Positions 53,735 to 61,476 of a DNA stretch of 64,000 nucleotides are shown piece by piece (positions within the stretch are counted from its first letter, which is position 1; each line of letters starts with the position of its first letter). The notes below the pieces were generated by a model that saw nothing but the letters and a program-made list of their open reading frames with translations, was not told the DNA's origin and searched no databases. The stretch is from the NCBI GenBank assembly GCA_016710465.1, contig JADJVS010000016.1, positions 186,001 to 250,000 on the forward strand, written 5' to 3'. The stretch is from Sulfuritalea sp. GTDB taxonomy: Bacteria; Pseudomonadota; Gammaproteobacteria; Burkholderiales; Rhodocyclaceae. A program made the translations under genes and the position numbers.

Positions 53735-53753
53735 CTTGCTGCCTGGAACCCGT

Positions 53754-54131
53754 TCAGGCCGTCACGCCATCCGCCACTTCCTTGAACTCGGCGATCTGGT
53801 CGAAATTCATGTAGCGATAGACGTCGGCGGACTTGGCTTCCAGCGTCTTGACCTGCTCCATGTACTCGGCCACGGTCGGGATCTTGCCCATCAGCGCGCA
53901 GACCGCCGCCAGTTCGGCCGACGACAGATAGACACGGGTTTCGATGCCCAGCCGGTTGGGGAAGTTGCGTGTCGAGGTCGACACCGCCGTGCTGCCCTTC
54001 TTGATCTGCGCCTGGTTGCCCATGCACAGGCTGCAACCGGGCATTTCCATGCGCGCGCCGGACTTGCCGAGCACCGCGTGAGCCTTCCTCGTTGAGGATC
54101 ATGGCATCCATCTTGGTCGGCGGCGCGACCC
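53754..54131 (-). pseudogene. Duplicate of the acnB 3' end
   Basis: About 375 bases are nearly identical to 54890-55269, the end of acnB. They encode the last ~120 residues of aconitase B (MLGKSGARMEMPGCSLCMGN onward to VADGVTA) with a few substitutions (for example QIKKGS for QIRKGS) and a two-base loss near 54078-54082 that breaks the frame. The homology stops near 54131, where a low-GC segment starts. It is a remnant of a duplication or an insertion event and cannot make an enzyme alone; the fragment lacks the upstream domains. Its own stop codon and terminator are intact. Confidence 0.9.
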
Positions 54132-54193
54132 GGATAGAGTGGGTTTCGAGCGTCGTGCTACGATCTCGCAATCATCCAGGTGGATTGATCGCC

Positions 54194-54499
54194 ATGCCAA
54201 AACTGTATGAATATTTTGGATTGATCGTCATGTTCTACGCAAACGAACACGACCCGGTCCATGTTCATGGCAAATGCCAAGGGCGTGAATCCCGTGCGGA
54301 GATCGTTGTTGTCAATGGTCTCGTTACGACCATTCGCTATAGCGGAGTCGTCGGACGTCCGCCACTCGAGACGAACGAAATGCGATACTTTGAAGAAGTT
54401 GTAGGCGCGAGGGCAGACGATATCGTTGGCAAGTGGATCGATTTCTTCGTGCTTCACAAACCCGTCAAATCCGAGCGCATTACAAGGAGGCTGGGATGA
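54194..54499 (+). CDS. DUF4160-family protein (predicted toxin-antitoxin member)
   Basis: 101-residue protein: MPKLYEYFGLIVMFYANEHD, PVHVHGKCQGRESRAEIVVV and PPLETNEMRYFEEVVGARAD. The His-X-His (HVHG) stretch is typical of DUF4160. These proteins are frequently paired with DUF2442 proteins and predicted to be a type II toxin-antitoxin set. AGGTGG lies ten bases upstream of ATG 54194. Base composition is clearly lower in GC than the surrounding genes, a sign of recent transfer. The function of either member has not been shown to my knowledge. Confidence 0.83.
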   Translation: MPKLYEYFGLIVMFYANEHDPVHVHGKCQGRESRAEIVVVNGLVTTIRYSGVVGRPPLETNEMRYFEEVVGARADDIVGKWIDFFVLHKPVKSERITRRLG

Positions 54500-54777
54500 A
54501 CCCGAGCATCATCAATATTGTCACTGCGGAACTGACCGGAGAATTTCGGATTCGGCTGACTTTCGACGACGGTACGGTGCAGGTGGTCGATTTCAAGCCA
54601 TTCCTTCAACGCTCGCAACATCCTGACATTCGCGCCTATATGGACGCGCCACGCTTTGCCGGGTTTCGCATTGAGCATGGTGAACTGGTATGGGGTGATT
54701 GGGATCTGTGTTTTCCGGTGATAGACCTCTATCGCAATCAGTTGGAAAAGGGCGTCTCGCTGGAGGCGGCGGCGTAA
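54496..54777 (+). CDS. DUF2442-family protein (partner of DUF4160)
   Basis: 93-residue protein: MNPSIINIVTAELTGEFRIR, LTFDDGTVQVVDFKPFLQRS and WGDWDLCFPVIDLYRNQLEK. The WGDWDLCFP pattern marks DUF2442. It overlaps the DUF4160 stop by four bases and has a strong AAGGAGG ribosome-binding site at 54484-54490. DUF2442 proteins are predicted DNA- or partner-binding antitoxin components. Low GC, as in its partner. Confidence 0.83.
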   Translation: MNPSIINIVTAELTGEFRIRLTFDDGTVQVVDFKPFLQRSQHPDIRAYMDAPRFAGFRIEHGELVWGDWDLCFPVIDLYRNQLEKGVSLEAAA

Positions 54778-54814
54778 GCGATCGTTGCCCGATTTTCATT
54801 TCGCGCCACCAGTG

Positions 54815-54846
54815 AAAACGCCCCCGTGGATAGTTCCACGGGGGCG
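54815..54846 (-). terminator. Intrinsic terminator downstream of acnB
   Basis: CGCCCCCGTGGA with its complement (54819-54846) around a 4-base loop, followed by TTTTCAC on the minus strand. It ends acnB transcription. Confidence 0.88.
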
Positions 54847-54854
54847 CTTGGCAA

Positions 54855-54879
54855 GAGTCGGCGCTGGTACTACGGCGCC
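54855..54879 (+). repeat. Dispersed repeat at the acnB 3' end
   Basis: GAGTCGGCGCTGG, TACTA, CGGCGCC. Lies between the acnB stop and its terminator, the same place where the copy at 53680 stands relative to the acnB fragment. Confidence 0.82.
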
Positions 54880-54889
54880 TCGAAGCCGA

Positions 54890-57488
54890 CTACGCCGTCA
54901 CGCCATCCGCCACTTCCTTGAACTCGGCGATCTGGTCGAAATTCATGTAGCGATAGACATCGGCGGCCTTCGACTCCAGGGTCTTGACCTGCTCCATGTA
55001 CTCGGCCACGGTGGGGATCTTGCCCATCAGCGCGCAGACCGCCGCCAGTTCGGCCGACGACAGATAGACACGGGTTTCGATGCCCAGCCGGTTGGGGAAG
55101 TTGCGTGTCGAGGTCGACACCGCCGTGCTGCCCTTCCTGATCTGCGCCTGGTTGCCCATGCACAGGCTGCAACCGGGCATCTCCATGCGCGCGCCGGACT
55201 TGCCGAGCACCGCGTAATAGCCTTCCTCGTTGAGGATCATGGCATCCATCTTGGTCGGCGGGGCGACCCACAGGCGCGTCGGGATGTCGGTCTTGCCGTC
55301 GAGGATCTTGCCGGCGGCGCGGAAGTGGCCGATGTTGGTCATGCACGAACCGATGAAGACTTCGTCGATCTTCTCTCCCTGCACGGCGGAAAGCGGCTTG
55401 ACGTCGTCCGGGTCGTTGGGGCAGGCGAGCAGCGGTTCCTTGACGTCGGCGAGGTCGATCTCGATCACGGCCGCGTACTCGGCGTCGGCATCGGGCTGCA
55501 GCAGCGTACCCTTGGCAATCCAGTCTTCCATGGCGGCGATGCGGCGCGCCAGGGTGCGCTTGTCCTCGTAGCCCTCGGCGATCATCCACTTCATCAGGGT
55601 GATGTTGGAGCGCATGTACTCGACGATGGGTTCCTTGTTGAGGCGCACCGCGCAGCCGGCGGCGGAGCGCTCGGCCGAAGCGTCGGTGAGTTCGAAGGCC
55701 TGTTCCACCTTGAGATCGGGCAGGCCTTCGATTTCGAGGATGCGTCCCGAAAAGATGTTCTTCTTGCCTTGCTTGGCGACGGTCAGCAAGCCCTGCTGGA
55801 TGGCGTAGTAGGGAATCGCATTGACCAGGTCGCGCAGCGTGATGCCGGGCTGCAGCTTGCCCTTGAAGCGCACCAGCACGGATTCCGGCATGTCCAGCGG
55901 CATGACGCCGGTGGCGGCGGCAAAGGCGACGAGGCCGGAGCCGGCGGGGAAGGAAATGCCGATCGGGAAACGGGTGTGGCTGTCGCCGCCGGTGCCGACG
56001 GTATCCGGGCAGCAGGAAGCGGTTGAGCCAGGAGTGGATCACGCCGTCGCCGGGGCGCAGGCTGATGCCGCCGCGCGCGGTGATGAAGGAGGGCAGGGTG
56101 CGGTGGGTCTTGACGTCGACCAGCTTCGGGTAGGCGGCGGTGTGGCAGAAGGACTGCATTACCAGGTCGGCGGAAAAGCCAAGGCAGGCGAGGTCTTTCA
56201 GCTCGTCGCGGGTCATCGGGCCGGTGGTGTCCTGGCTGCCAACCGAGGTCATGCGCGGTTCGCAGTAGGTGCCGGGGCGCATACCCCGCTGTTGTCCACT
56301 GAGTTCGGGCAGGCCGCAGGCACGGCCGACCATCTTCTGCGCCAGCGAGTAACCCTTGCCGGAATCCTTGGGCGGCTGCGGCAGGCGGAACAGGGTGGAA
56401 GCGGCCAGACCGAGGAACTCGCGGGCCTTGGCAGTGAGGGCGCGGCCGATGATCAGGTTGATGCGGCCGCCGGCACGCACTTCGTCGAGCAGCACTTCCG
56501 ACTTGTAGTCGAAGGTCGAGATTGTCGCGCCGCTCTTCTCCACCTTCTTGTCATAGGGGAAGATGTCGACCACGTCGCCCATGGCCATCTGCGCGACGTC
56601 GCACTCGATGGGGAAGGCGCCGGCATCTTCCTGGGTGTTGAAGAAGATCGGGGCGATCTTGCCGCCGAGGCAGAAGCCGCCGTAGCGCTTGTTGGGGACG
56701 AAGGGAATGTCGTCGCCGGTCCACCAGATCACCGAGTTGGTGGCCGACTTGCGGCTGGAGCCGGTGCCGACCACGTCACCGACGTAGGCAACCGGGTGGC
56801 CCTTCTTTTTCAGGTCCTCGATCAGCTTCATCGGGCCGCGCTCGCCGGGCTTTTCAGGCGTGATGCCGTCGCGCGCGTTCTTCAGCATGGCCAGGCCGTG
56901 CAGCGGGATGTCGGGACGGCTCCAGGCGTCGGGGGCGGGCGAGAGGTCGTCGGTATTGGTTTCGCCGGTGACCTTGAACACGGTGACGGAAATCTTTTTC
57001 GGCACTTCGGGACGCGAAGTGAACCACTCGGCATCAGCCCAGGACTGCATCACGGCCTTGGCGTTCACGCTGCCAGCCTTGGCTTTCTCGGCGACGTCAT
57101 TGAAGTAGTCGAACATCAGCAGCGTGCCCTTGAGCGCCTTGGCGGCGGCTGCACCGCACGCGGCGTCGTCGAGCAGGTCGATCAGGGGCTTGACGTTGTA
57201 GCCGCCGACCATGGTACCCAGCAGTTCGGTGGCCTTTTCGCGGCTGATCAGCGGGCAGGCCGTCTGGCCAGCGGCCACCTTGGCGAGGAACTCGGCTTTG
57301 ACCTTGGCGGCATCGTCCACGCCGGCGGGCACGCGGTGCGTGATCAGGTCGACCAGAAAAGCTTCCTCGCCCTTGGGAGGGCTTTTCAGCAGTTCGACCA
57401 GTTCGGTCACCTGCTGTTTGGTCAGGGGCAGGGGCGGGATGCCGAGGGCGGCGCGTTCGGCGACGTGTTGGCGATAGGCTTCAAGCAT
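54890..57488 (-). pseudogene. acnB: Aconitate hydratase B with a one-base frameshift
   Basis: Full-length aconitase B sequence of about 866 residues in two frames. From ATG 57488 (MLEAYRQHVAERAALGIPPL) to about 56006 the N-terminal swivelling and HEAT-like parts are intact, with DDLSPAPDAWSRPDIPLHGL, VGTGSSRKSATNSVIWWTGD and GVIHSWLNRFLLP. An extra C in the plus strand at 56005-56006 (CTGCCC GATACC becomes CTGCCCGGATACC) then shifts the frame. The correct reading resumes as VMPLDMPESVLVRFKGKLQP to the end with SCMTNIGHFRAAGKI and CSLCMGN, the cluster ligands. TCA-cycle function is expected, so a sequencing error is possible; otherwise the gene is broken. Confidence 0.9.
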
Positions 57489-57531
57489 GGCGGGGTCCTC
57501 TCGTTGGAATCGTGTTTGACAGCGTTTGGGG

Positions 57532-58557
57532 CTAGTGGTTGCCTTCGGCCCCGAAATTGAAGAAGCGGTTGCGCGCCTCGGCGGGCAATGCCGCACCGGT
57601 AGCATGGGCACGACGCAGCAGCTCCCAGTAGTAGCGGTAGGAGGCGCGGTCATGCAACTTGCCTTGCCAGGCAATCGGTCCCCAGTGGGCATTCTGCGCG
57701 GCAAGCAGGATGCCCGAGGCTTCCGTGACCTCGGCGAAGTCGGGGCGCATGGCTTCGACGATGGGTTGGATCTGGCGCGGATGGATGCTCCACATGCGCA
57801 GGAAGCCGAATTCGCGGCGGGCGCGTTGCGCATCGTCACGGACGATGTCGGGATCGTTGAGTTCCGTGGTCACGTTGTGCGCCGGCACCACGCCGTTGCC
57901 CAGTGCGGCGGCGGCGATTTCACACTTGGCGCGCACCACCAGCGGGTGCGTGAACTGTCCCGGTGAGCGCATCGCGCTACCGGGTATCGCGCCGTGGTGC
58001 GCGCTGACGAAATCCATCAGGCCGAAGTCGATGGTTTCGACATGGGGCAGGGCGGCGATCTTCCAGGCCTCATGCAAGGCGCCGGGCGTTTCGATCAGCA
58101 CATGTACCGGAATATCGCGGGCAATGCCGTGGCGCGCGCGAAGGTCATCCAGTGCCTCGATCTGGGTCAGCGCGTCGTCGGCACACGCCACCTTGGGCAA
58201 CACGACGTAGCTCAGCCTGCTGCCGGCGCGACCGACGATGATTTCAAGATCGGCCCGCCAGTGCGCGTGCGTGACGTCATGAATGCGTGCGCCAAACCGA
58301 CCATGGCGATTGGCCGGATCGAGCAGCAGGTCGGCGATCATGCCTGCGTGCTCGGCCTCGCGGCCAGCCGGGGCGCCGTCTTCGCAGTCGCCGGTGATGT
58401 CGAATACCGAGCGCTCGTCGATGGCAAGTTCCACTTGCAGTTGCAGGGCCTTGCGCAGGTTCTTTTCCGATCCCGCGTAGTGCTCGCAGGCGGGAAGGGC
58501 GGGGAAGGGCTTTTCCCCGCGATACAGAACCTCGGCAGGATGAAGCGCCGCGTTCAC
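57532..58557 (-). CDS. CitE-like CoA ester lyase (HpcH/HpaI family)
   Basis: 341-residue protein of the citrate-lyase-beta/malyl-CoA-lyase fold: DITGDCEDGAPAGREAEHAG (metal-binding Asp/Glu), PVHVLIETPGALHEAWKIAA, IDFGLMDFVSAHHGAIPG and MWSIHPRQIQPIVEAM. It may cleave a beta-hydroxyacyl-CoA such as malyl-CoA or citramalyl-CoA; the substrate is uncertain. It is commonly found between mdh and acnB in betaproteobacteria, as here, on the same strand (44 bases before acnB's ATG, 43 after mdh's stop). Confidence 0.87.
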   Translation of the reverse strand: MNAALHPAEVLYRGEKPFPALPACEHYAGSEKNLRKALQLQVELAIDERSVFDITGDCEDGAPAGREAEHAGMIADLLLDPANRHGRFGARIHDVTHAHWRADLEIIVGRAGSRLSYVVLPKVACADDALTQIEALDDLRARHGIARDIPVHVLIETPGALHEAWKIAALPHVETIDFGLMDFVSAHHGAIPGSAMRSPGQFTHPLVVRAKCEIAAAALGNGVVPAHNVTTELNDPDIVRDDAQRARREFGFLRMWSIHPRQIQPIVEAMRPDFAEVTEASGILLAAQNAHWGPIAWQGKLHDRASYRYYWELLRRAHATGAALPAEARNRFFNFGAEGNH

Positions 58558-58600
58558 CGTGGTTTGACCTCGGCGCCAGCGTTCATCCCGCCGCCCTCCA

Positions 58601-59590
58601 TCAGCCGAGCAGGCTGGCGACGCCGGCTTGCTCTTCCTGCAGCTCGGCCAGGGTCTTGTCCATCATCGTGCGCGAGTAGTCGTCGATGGCCAGGCCTTCG
58701 ACGCGCTTGTACTCGCCGTTCTCGCAGGTGACGGGAACGCCGTAGATGATGTCCTTGGGGATACCGTAGGAACCATCCGAGGGAATACCCATGGTGACCC
58801 ACTTCCCATTGGTGCCCAGGGCCCAGTCGCGCATGTGGTCGATCGCGGCATTGGCGGCCGAGGCGGCGGACGAGGCGCCGCGGGCGGCAATGATGGCGGC
58901 GCCACGCTTGCCGACGGTGGGGATGTATTCGTTCCTGTACCAGGCCTCGTCATTGACGGCGGCGGGGGCGGCCTGGCCGGCGACGGTGCAGAAGCGCAGG
59001 TCCGGATACATGGTGGGCGAATGGTTGCCCCAGACGATCATCTTCTCGATGTCGTTCACCGACTTGCCGGTGCGGCTGGCCAGTTGCGATACGGCGCGGT
59101 TGTGGTCCAGTCGCAGCATGGCGGTGAAGTTCTTGGCGGGCAGGCTGGAAGCCGACTTCATGGCGATGTAGGCGTTGGTATTGGCCGGGTTGCCGACCAC
59201 CAGCACCTTGACGTTGCGCGAGGCCACATCGTTCAGGGCGCCGCCTTGCTCGATGAAGATCTTGGCGTTGTCCATCAGCAGATCCTTGCGCTCCATGCCG
59301 GGACCGCGCGGCTTGGCGCCGATCAGCAGGGCGTAGTCCGCATCCTTGAAAGCCACTTTTGCATCACCCGTGCCGACGACGCCGGCCAGCAGGGGGAAGG
59401 CGCAGTCGTCGAGTTCCATCATCACGCCCTTGAGGGCGGCCTGGGGTTTCTCGGAAGGATGCTCCAGCAGTTGCAGAATCACGGGCTGATCCTTGCCCAG
59501 CATGTCGCCGGCAGCAATGCGGAAGATGGCGGCATAACCAATTTGACCGGCGGCGCCGGTCACTGCGACACGTACGGGGGCTTTTGCCAT
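58601..59590 (-). CDS. mdh: Malate dehydrogenase
   Basis: 329-residue NAD-dependent enzyme starting at ATG 59590 (MAKAPVRVAVTGAAGQIGYA). The nucleotide fold GAAGQIGYAAIFRIA, VVGNPANTNAYIAMKSASSL, LDHNRAVSQLASRTGKSVND and WGNHSPTMYPDLRF (catalytic His) are conserved, as in the betaproteobacterial/mitochondrial-like type. It oxidises malate to oxaloacetate. A sigma-70 promoter lies upstream on the minus strand with a palindromic operator just beyond, shared with the divergent gntR gene. Confidence 0.95.
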   Translation of the reverse strand: MAKAPVRVAVTGAAGQIGYAAIFRIAAGDMLGKDQPVILQLLEHPSEKPQAALKGVMMELDDCAFPLLAGVVGTGDAKVAFKDADYALLIGAKPRGPGMERKDLLMDNAKIFIEQGGALNDVASRNVKVLVVGNPANTNAYIAMKSASSLPAKNFTAMLRLDHNRAVSQLASRTGKSVNDIEKMIVWGNHSPTMYPDLRFCTVAGQAAPAAVNDEAWYRNEYIPTVGKRGAAIIAARGASSAASAANAAIDHMRDWALGTNGKWVTMGIPSDGSYGIPKDIIYGVPVTCENGEYKRVEGLAIDDYSRTMMDKTLAELQEEQAGVASLLG

Positions 59591-59705
59591 TTGTAGGACT
59601 CCTGTATCAGTTTGAATCGATTGGTCGAGACTGCAGTTCAAATAAGGTGGTGGCGATGCGGATTCACTGGATGCGGACGGGGATGATACGTCAGGCGACT
59701 TGAGG

Positions 59706-59734
59706 ATGTTAAAACTGATGCTGCGCTGTGTCAA
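59706..59734 (-). promoter_or_regulatory. Sigma-70 promoter of mdh
   Basis: On the minus strand TTGACA (59729-59734), 17-base spacer, TAACAT (59706-59711). A consensus -35 with a good -10, about 115 bases upstream of the mdh ATG. It is the strongest promoter seen in the window. Confidence 0.75.
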
Positions 59735-59744
59735 TATGTATGTG

Positions 59745-59762
59745 ATGTCTTATATAAGACAT
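59745..59762. promoter_or_regulatory. 18-bp palindromic operator between mdh and gntR
   Basis: ATGTCTTATATAAGACAT is a perfect palindrome; its core GTCTTATATAAGAC is the kind of site GntR/HutC proteins bind. It lies ten bases upstream of the mdh -35 and 38 bases before gntR. An extra half-site AAGAC follows at 59763-59767. Confidence 0.65.
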
Positions 59763-59800
59763 AAGACAAAGGGTGGACATGCGTAGAAAAAAGTGCTCAA

Positions 59801-60550
59801 ATGGACATCATGCCTGAATCCAGCGTCTCGCCATCGCCGACTTTCAGCCCGCTGTATCGCCAGATCAAGAGCCTGCTGATGCAGCGCCTGGAGTCTGGCG
59901 AATGGCGCCCAGGCGAGGCCATTCCCAGCGAGTCGGAACTGGCGATCCGCTTTAACGTGAGCCAGGGCACGGTGCGCAAGGCAATCGACGAATTGGCGGC
60001 GGAAAACCTGCTGTTGCGTCGGCAGGGCAAAGGAACGTTCGTTGCGTCGCACGATGATCCCCGGGCGTTTTTCCGCTTTCTGCGCCTTGTGCCCCTTGCC
60101 GGTGGCATCGAGCAAGCGGAAAGCGTACCACTGGAGTGCTGGCGCGCAAAGGCCGGTCCCGAAGTGGCCCGCATGCTCGAGCTCAATATCGGCGACCCGA
60201 TCAACATCGTCCGCAGATTGCTGCAATTCGCCGGCAAGCCGGTCGTGGTCGATGAAATCTACTTGCCAGGAAGCATATTCGGCACCCTGACGCTGGAGAT
60301 GCTTCGCGATTTTGATGGGTCGCTTTACAGCTTTTTTGAAAACCGGTTTGGTGTCCGCATGATTCGCGCCGAGGAGCGCTTGCGTGCGGTGCCTGCCGAT
60401 CGCGCCAGCGCCGAATTGCTCAAGGTGTCCGAAGGCAGTCCGCTACTGTCGGTGGAGCGGGTCAGCTTCTCCTACGGCGACAAGCCGGTCGAATGGCGCC
60501 GCGGGCTCTACCTGACCAGCGAGCATTGCTATTTCAACGAGCTGGGCTGA
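59801..60550 (+). CDS. GntR-family (HutC/UTRA) transcriptional regulator
   Basis: 249-residue regulator. A winged helix-turn-helix lies at about residues 18-80 (SPLYRQIKSLLMQRLESGEW, SESELAIRFNVSQGTVRKAI, RQGKGTFVASHDD), followed by a UTRA effector domain (about 100-245: VPLECWRAKAGPEVARMLEL, INIVRRLLQFAGKPVVVDEI). It lies between mdh (divergent) and sdhC (same direction), so it probably controls TCA-cycle genes through the palindrome upstream. The effector is unknown. The N-terminal VSPSPTF segment is encoded by a repeat-like stretch; ATG 59810 is an alternative start. Confidence 0.87.
   Translation: MDIMPESSVSPSPTFSPLYRQIKSLLMQRLESGEWRPGEAIPSESELAIRFNVSQGTVRKAIDELAAENLLLRRQGKGTFVASHDDPRAFFRFLRLVPLAGGIEQAESVPLECWRAKAGPEVARMLELNIGDPINIVRRLLQFAGKPVVVDEIYLPGSIFGTLTLEMLRDFDGSLYSFFENRFGVRMIRAEERLRAVPADRASAELLKVSEGSPLLSVERVSFSYGDKPVEWRRGLYLTSEHCYFNELG
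59824..59845 (-). repeat. Dispersed repeat variant at the gntR N-terminus
   Basis: On the minus strand GAAAGTCGGCG-A-TGG, CGAGACG, one mismatch to the core. Read on the gene strand as V-S-P-S-P-T-F at residues 9-15. Confidence 0.45.
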
Positions 60551-60625
60551 TCCAGCATAAATATTGTTTAGCTGCAACACGTTTTGATTTATAGTGCAGC
60601 GCGTCAAAAAAGGAGAACGCTTTAT

Positions 60626-61021
60626 ATGTCCGAGATGACCAAGCAGCGACCAAAGCACCTGGCGTTACATGAAATCCGATTGCCCCTGGCCGGCTTCGCG
60701 TCGATATTGCATCGCGTCAGCGGTGCCGGATTGTTTCTGTTGCTGCCGCTGCTGATCTGGCTACTGCAACTCTCCCTGGGTTCCACTCAGTCCAGTGCAG
60801 AGATGTTTGCCGCGGTTACCGGCAACTGGCTGGTCAAGCTGATCCTGCTGGGCTTGCTCTGGGCGTTCTTCCACCACTTCTGCATGGGCATCCGCATACT
60901 CCTGATCGATGTCCATGTCGGCGTCGAGAAGCAGCAGGCGCACGCCTCGGCGATGGCGGTGATGGTGATCAGCCTGGCGCTGACCGCGATCTTCGGCCTG
61001 AAACTCCTGGGAGCCTACTGA
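60626..61021 (+). CDS. sdhC: Succinate dehydrogenase cytochrome b556 subunit
   Basis: 131-residue membrane anchor. Landmarks are ALHEIRLPLAGFASILHRVS, with the haem-binding histidine in HRVSG, and FHHFCMGIRILLIDVHVG. Three hydrophobic spans are visible. It starts at ATG 60626 with AGGAG ten bases upstream. A TATAGT element lies 31 bases upstream in the 75-base gap after gntR, so sdh may have its own promoter. The SdhC/SdhD pair binds quinone and anchors the catalytic subunits. Confidence 0.92.
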   Translation: MSEMTKQRPKHLALHEIRLPLAGFASILHRVSGAGLFLLLPLLIWLLQLSLGSTQSSAEMFAAVTGNWLVKLILLGLLWAFFHHFCMGIRILLIDVHVGVEKQQAHASAMAVMVISLALTAIFGLKLLGAY

Positions 61022-61022
61022 C

Positions 61023-61367
61023 ATGCAAAGACTCGTTGTCGGGGCCGGTTACGGCCTCAAGGACTGGCTGGCGCAGCGCGTTACCGGCGTTGTCATGGCG
61101 GTATTCACGCTGATCATCTTCGCCGCCGCGCTCGGTGGCGCCATGTCCTCGCGCGAAGCCTGGCAGGCCTTCATGGCCAACGGCTTCATTCGCTTCCTCA
61201 GCTTCCTGTTCATCGTCAGCCTGTGTTGGCACGCCTGGGTTGGCGTGCGCGACATCTGGATGGACTATCTCAATTCCGCGGCGCTGCGTCTGTTCCTGCA
61301 TGTGATGACGCTTCTCGCCCTGGTCGGCTACGCCGGCTGGGCCATACAGATCATCTGGAGGCTGTGA
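61023..61367 (+). CDS. sdhD: Succinate dehydrogenase membrane anchor subunit
   Basis: 114-residue anchor beginning MQRLVVGAGYGLKDWLAQRV, with LSFLFIVSLCWHAWVGVRDI carrying the second haem/quinone-side histidine and a last span VMTLLALVGYAGWAIQIIWR. It starts one base after the sdhC stop. Unusually, 109 bases separate it from sdhA; the gap contains two hairpins. Confidence 0.9.
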   Translation: MQRLVVGAGYGLKDWLAQRVTGVVMAVFTLIIFAAALGGAMSSREAWQAFMANGFIRFLSFLFIVSLCWHAWVGVRDIWMDYLNSAALRLFLHVMTLLALVGYAGWAIQIIWRL

Positions 61368-61386
61368 TGATGGACATTTCCCCCAG

Positions 61387-61407
61387 CCCCTTTTCCATGA
61401 AAAGGGG
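61387..61407 (+). repeat. Perfect inverted repeat between sdhD and sdhA
   Basis: CCCCTTTTC-CAT-GAAAAGGGG, 9-bp arms with a three-base loop, in a 109-base gap of a tightly packed operon. It lacks a T-run, so it is not a typical terminator; an mRNA-stability or processing element is possible. Confidence 0.7.
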
Positions 61408-61443
61408 TGACCACGGTTCGCTTCGCTCCGGTTTCAATGAACG

Positions 61444-61472
61444 GCCTTCCTTGGGACGGCCCTGCGGAAGGC
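61444..61472 (+). promoter_or_regulatory. Hairpin enclosing the sdhA ribosome-binding site
   Basis: GCCTTCC (61444-61450) is complementary to GGAAGGC (61466-61472), which holds the Shine-Dalgarno sequence of sdhA (GGAAGG, ATG at 61477). If formed, the 7-bp stem would hide the ribosome-binding site. Confidence 0.55.
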
Positions 61473-61476
61473 AATC

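Noticed and set aside
53754..54074. The 106-residue frame as an independent small gene
   Set aside because: It matches only the end of AcnB, lacks a ribosome-binding site and lies in a truncated duplicate.
54870..56005. Continuation of the acnB frame to 54870 as a real C-terminus
   Set aside because: After 56005 this frame is Arg/His-rich and unlike aconitase; the conserved ending is in the other frame, so a frameshift is the better reading.
56003..56009. Programmed frameshifting in acnB
   Set aside because: No slippery heptamer or stimulatory structure was evident, and AcnB is not known to use it.
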